DNA of 64,000 nucleotides, from assembly GCF_014638095.1 (NCBI RefSeq), contig NZ_BMFH01000001.1, positions 1,311,227 to 1,375,226 on the forward strand, read 5' to 3'. The position numbers and the translations under genes are program-made. Below the pieces are notes generated by a model. The model worked only from the letters and a program-made list of their open reading frames with translations, was not told the DNA's origin and did not search any database. Positions 61,854-64,000 of the stretch are shown in pieces. Within the stretch, counting starts at the first letter, position 1, and the number at the start of each line of letters is the position of its first letter. The DNA comes from Muriicola marianensis. GTDB lineage: Bacteria; Bacteroidota; Bacteroidia; Flavobacteriales; Flavobacteriaceae.

Positions 61854-62386
61854 GATGCCGACATATTTTTCCTCAATTGGGAAATACAGTTTCGATTCCT
61901 TGTTTTAACTGTACCCACGGGAATTTGGAGAACTTCAGAGGCGTCTTGTTGGGTATATCCCCGGAAATACAACATTTCAATAAGCTCTATGCATTTCTTT
62001 TTGAGCTTACCGAGCATTTTTTTCAATCGGGTGCTATCGAAATCCCTTTTATCATCCTCCTCCGGACGTTCCAAGATACCTACGAAGAAATCTGTTGAAA
62101 GGTTCAGTTTTTCCCGTTTATGCGATTTTGAGCGCAGTTCGTCTATGGCCGCATTCCTGGCGATATTCAGGATCCACGTGAAAAACCTCCCCTTGGAAGG
62201 ATCATACCGGTCTGCATTGTCCCAAACCTTGATAAAAACATCATGACAGATCTCCTCAGCCCTGGCCTCATTCCTGACAATGGTATTGATCACCCCGCAA
62301 ATGTTGACCGCATACATCTCGTAAAGCTTTCCAAAGGCCTTTTTGTCCTTTTTTTGGAATTGTGAGATCAGTTCTTCAAGTCGCAT
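61850..62386 (-). CDS. ECF-family RNA polymerase sigma factor
   Basis: The 178-residue protein has sigma region 2 (LYEMYAVNICGVINTIVRNEARAEEICHDVFIKVWDN, in parts) and region 4 (LYFRGYTQQDASEVLQIPVGTVKTRN). It lacks regions 1 and 3, as expected for an ECF factor. The gene is upstream of and overlaps an RskA-type anti-sigma gene. The likely targets are the nearby DUF4331-TPR-TonB genes, which are convergent with it, but no shared promoter motif was identified. Confidence 0.92.
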   Translation of the reverse strand: MRLEELISQFQKKDKKAFGKLYEMYAVNICGVINTIVRNEARAEEICHDVFIKVWDNADRYDPSKGRFFTWILNIARNAAIDELRSKSHKREKLNLSTDFFVGILERPEEDDKRDFDSTRLKKMLGKLKKKCIELIEMLYFRGYTQQDASEVLQIPVGTVKTRNRNCISQLRKNMSAS

Positions 62387-62499
62387 TCACAGATTTTGTT
62401 TAAAATTAGGTGTTGGGATTTATTCAGACAAAAGGAGAAACCTCTGCAAGGTAGTTAAATTACCCGTTCGTAATGGATAATTTGACAGGAAAGAGTACA

Positions 62500-62529
62500 A
62501 AAAAACCCCTGAAAATTCAGAGGTTTTAC
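62500..62529 (-). terminator. terminator of tRNA-Leu(TAG)
   Basis: AAAACCCCTGAA and TTCAGAGGTTTT pair with one mismatch around a short AA loop, directly downstream of the tRNA on the minus strand. Confidence 0.75.
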
Positions 62530-62533
62530 TTTG

Positions 62534-62615
62534 TACAGGCGGAGAGACTCGAACTCTCACACCTTTCGGCACTAGATCCTAAGTCTAGCGTGTCTACCAA
62601 TTCCACCACGCCTGC
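62534..62615 (-). tRNA. tRNA-Leu (TAG)
   Basis: On the minus strand the acceptor GCAGGCG pairs with CGCCTGT, the anticodon arm CTAGA-CTTAGGA-TCTAG gives TAG, a class II variable arm is present, and the T-arm is GAGAG-TTCGAGT-CTCTC. A decayed copy lies immediately upstream in the same transcript direction. Confidence 0.95.
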
Positions 62616-62632
62616 ATCAATAAATAAAAAAA

Positions 62633-62695
62633 GGCACTAGTCTTCTTAAGTCTAGCTGGCTACCTCCCGATAGCTATCGGGACCACCAAGCCTGC
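62633..62695 (-). pseudogene. decayed tRNA-Leu(TAG) copy interrupted by a palindrome
   Basis: On the minus strand it reads GCAGGCTTGGTGG, then an 18-bp palindrome, then GGTAGCCAGCTAGACTTAAG and AAGACTAGTGCC. This aligns with the 5' half of the intact neighbour (GCAGGCGTGGTGG...GGTAGACACGCTAGACTTAGG...TCTAGTGCC), with an altered anticodon stem and no variable, T or 3' acceptor arms. The palindrome lies in what was the D-loop. It is placed between the promoter element (62718-62725) and the intact tRNA. Confidence 0.7.
62665..62682. repeat. palindromic element TCCCGATAG-CTATCGGGA
   Basis: A perfect 18-bp palindrome inserted in the D-loop of the tRNA-Leu remnant. A second, looser inverted repeat CCCG-TTTGAT-CGGG lies just upstream at about 62700-62713. 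The TCCCGA/TCGGGA ends match those of the palindrome in the other tRNA-Leu remnant. Confidence 0.75.
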
Positions 62696-62717
62696 ATTTC
62701 CCGTTTGATCGGGCCTG

Positions 62718-62725
62718 CAAATATA
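62718..62725 (-). promoter_or_regulatory. -7 promoter element of the tRNA-Leu(TAG) locus
   Basis: On the minus strand TATATTTG matches TAnnTTTG. It lies upstream of the decayed tRNA copy, so the intact tRNA would be transcribed through the remnant. Confidence 0.6.
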
Positions 62726-62811
62726 ACCCAATTTTTCAACTTTAAAATCCCCGGACTTCAAATTTAATACCCGCGGTTTTCGTAATTTTAGCCCCAATCA
62801 ACGAACACACC

Positions 62812-64000
62812 ATGCAAGGACCTAAAGCCTATATCGAACAGAACAAAGACCGATTCCTCAATGAACTTATGGATCTGCTTAAGATCCCTTCCATCAGCGC
62901 CGACTCTGCCTTTAGCCACGATGTACTCCACATGGCCGAGACCGTGGAAGAGGCCCTGAAAGCCGCCGGGTGTACCCATACAGAGATCTGTGAAACCGAT
63001 GGATATCCCATCGTATACGGAGAAAGGACCATAGATCCATCCCTACCCACCGTACTCGTCTACGGACATTATGACGTACAACCCCCGGATCCGCTCAACC
63101 TGTGGACGTCCCCTCCCTTTGAACCCGTTGTCAAAAAAACAAACCTCCATCCCAATGGGGCCATTTATGCCAGGGGCGCCTCTGACGATAAGGGTCAAAT
63201 GTACATGCACGTAAAAGCACTTGAATATATGGTGCAGAATGACAAACTGCCCTGTAATGTTAAATTCATGATCGAGGGGGAAGAAGAAGTGGGCAGCAAC
63301 AGCCTTGTCACCTTTGTAAAAGAAAATCAGGAGAGGCTGGCCAACGACATCATCCTCATCTCAGATACCGGGATGATCGCCAAGGATGTACCTTCGATCA
63401 CAACCGGACTCCGGGGATTGAGTTACGTAGAAGTGGAGGTCACCGGACCCAACCGCGACCTGCATTCGGGCCTTTACGGTGGCGCCGTGGCCAATCCCAT
63501 CAACATCCTCGCCAAGATGATCGCCTCCCTTCACGACGAGAACAACCACATCACCATACCGGGATTCTACGACAAGGTGCAGGAGCTTTCCAAAGAAGAA
63601 AGGGAAGCAATGGCCAAGGCGCCATTCGATCTAAAAGCGTACCAGGATGAGATTGGGATCGAGGCTGTATACGGAGAAAAGGGATATACTACCAACGAGC
63701 GAAATTCCATCAGACCCACACTCGATGTGAATGGGATCTGGGGCGGATATACGGGGGAAGGCGCCAAGACCGTGATCCCGAGCAAGGCCTACGCCAAGAT
63801 CTCCATGAGGCTGGTCCCCAACCAGGACTGGCACGAGATCACCGAACTCTTTTCAAACCACTTCAAAAGTATAGCGCCTAAAGGGGTGACCGTAAAAGTG
63901 ACCCCGCACCATGGCGGACAGGGGTATGTCACCCCAATCGATTTTGTGGGATACAGGGCAGCCGAAAAGGCGTACGAAAAGACCTTTGGCAAAACACCCA
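62812..64000 (+). CDS. M20 family dipeptidase, partial (C-terminus outside window)
   Basis: This zinc-dependent exopeptidase of the M20 family probably releases residues from dipeptides. It starts at ATG 62812 (MQGPKAYIEQNKDRFLNELMDLLKIPSISADS) and runs 396 residues to the window edge. The metal-site motifs are LVYGHYDVQPPDPLNLW (His, Asp), YARGASDDKGQMYMHVKAL and MIEGEEEVGSNSL (Glu-Glu), with LHSGLYGGAVANP in the lid domain. A full-length family member is about 460 residues. The substrate is unknown. Confidence 0.92.
   Translation, partial: MQGPKAYIEQNKDRFLNELMDLLKIPSISADSAFSHDVLHMAETVEEALKAAGCTHTEICETDGYPIVYGERTIDPSLPTVLVYGHYDVQPPDPLNLWTSPPFEPVVKKTNLHPNGAIYARGASDDKGQMYMHVKALEYMVQNDKLPCNVKFMIEGEEEVGSNSLVTFVKENQERLANDIILISDTGMIAKDVPSITTGLRGLSYVEVEVTGPNRDLHSGLYGGAVANPINILAKMIASLHDENNHITIPGFYDKVQELSKEEREAMAKAPFDLKAYQDEIGIEAVYGEKGYTTNERNSIRPTLDVNGIWGGYTGEGAKTVIPSKAYAKISMRLVPNQDWHEITELFSNHFKSIAPKGVTVKVTPHHGGQGYVTPIDFVGYRAAEKAYEKTFGKTP

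Noticed and set aside
1-64000. CRISPR arrays, transposases, prophage genes or restriction systems
   Set aside because: I looked for spaced repeats and for the relevant protein motifs and saw none in this window.

Overview
The window is chromosomal DNA of a member of the Bacteroidota, almost certainly a marine-type Flavobacteriaceae. The evidence is the gene content and layout (rimP-nusA-infB; rplM-rpsI-rpsB-tsf; asnS-rpoN next to a PorT-like gene; ExbB/ExbD-type genes beside asparaginase and TatD), the Bacteroidota promoter signature TAnnTTTG upstream of several genes, few Shine-Dalgarno sites, many short-signal lipoproteins and TonB-type outer-membrane proteins, and a ribosomal protein S2 with a C-terminal helix-hairpin-helix extension. 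The genome looks moderate in GC. No transposase, integrase, prophage or CRISPR array was seen.

Layout. 1-3.7 kb: translation/transcription factor operon (infB partial, nusA, rimP, minus strand). 3.8-13.7 kb: cation/proton antiporter, secreted subtilase, tRNA-Gln, a large DUF2723 (GT117) membrane protein, a thioredoxin fold without cysteines, metallophosphoesterase, CutC and glycosylasparaginase. 13.7-16.6 kb: polA. 17.3-20.5 kb: ribosomal operon rplM-rpsI-rpsB-tsf, with a hairpin-rich leader before rpsB. 20.5-30.1 kb: M61 peptidase, pyrH-frr, an RND/MMPL-type exporter, asnS, rpoN and a membrane protein. 30.1-35.5 kb (minus): PorT-like protein, an ExbB/ExbD/ExbD proton-channel set with an extra four-helix membrane protein, tRNA-Ser, asparaginase, TatD. 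36-41 kb: odhA and odhB with an M23 peptidase gene packed between them. 41-47 kb: surface-polysaccharide genes (galE, a DegT aminotransferase, the Kdo transferase waaA) and a sugar porter. 47.4-50 kb: B12-dependent ribonucleotide reductase. 50-55.7 kb: tRNA-Leu(CAG), porin-like protein and assorted accessory genes. 55.9-62.4 kb: two DUF4331 proteins, a TPR lipoprotein and a TonB-dependent receptor facing a convergent ECF sigma/anti-sigma pair. 62.5-64 kb: tRNA-Leu(TAG) and a truncated M20 dipeptidase.

The most unusual points are as follows. (1) Two separate tRNA-Leu genes each have a decayed tandem copy interrupted by a TCCCGA...TCGGGA palindrome, which suggests a small mobile or amplifying palindromic repeat. 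(2) The DUF4331 / TPR / TonB-receptor locus with its own ECF sigma and RskA-type anti-sigma factor looks like a self-contained, poorly described envelope system; the DUF4331 domain itself appears split over two consecutive genes. (3) The rpsB leader and the S2 extension suggest lineage-specific control or function at the ribosome. (4) A peptidoglycan-peptidase-like gene sits inside the 2-oxoglutarate dehydrogenase operon. All functional assignments come from reading translated sequence and remembered family motifs; no database search was run.
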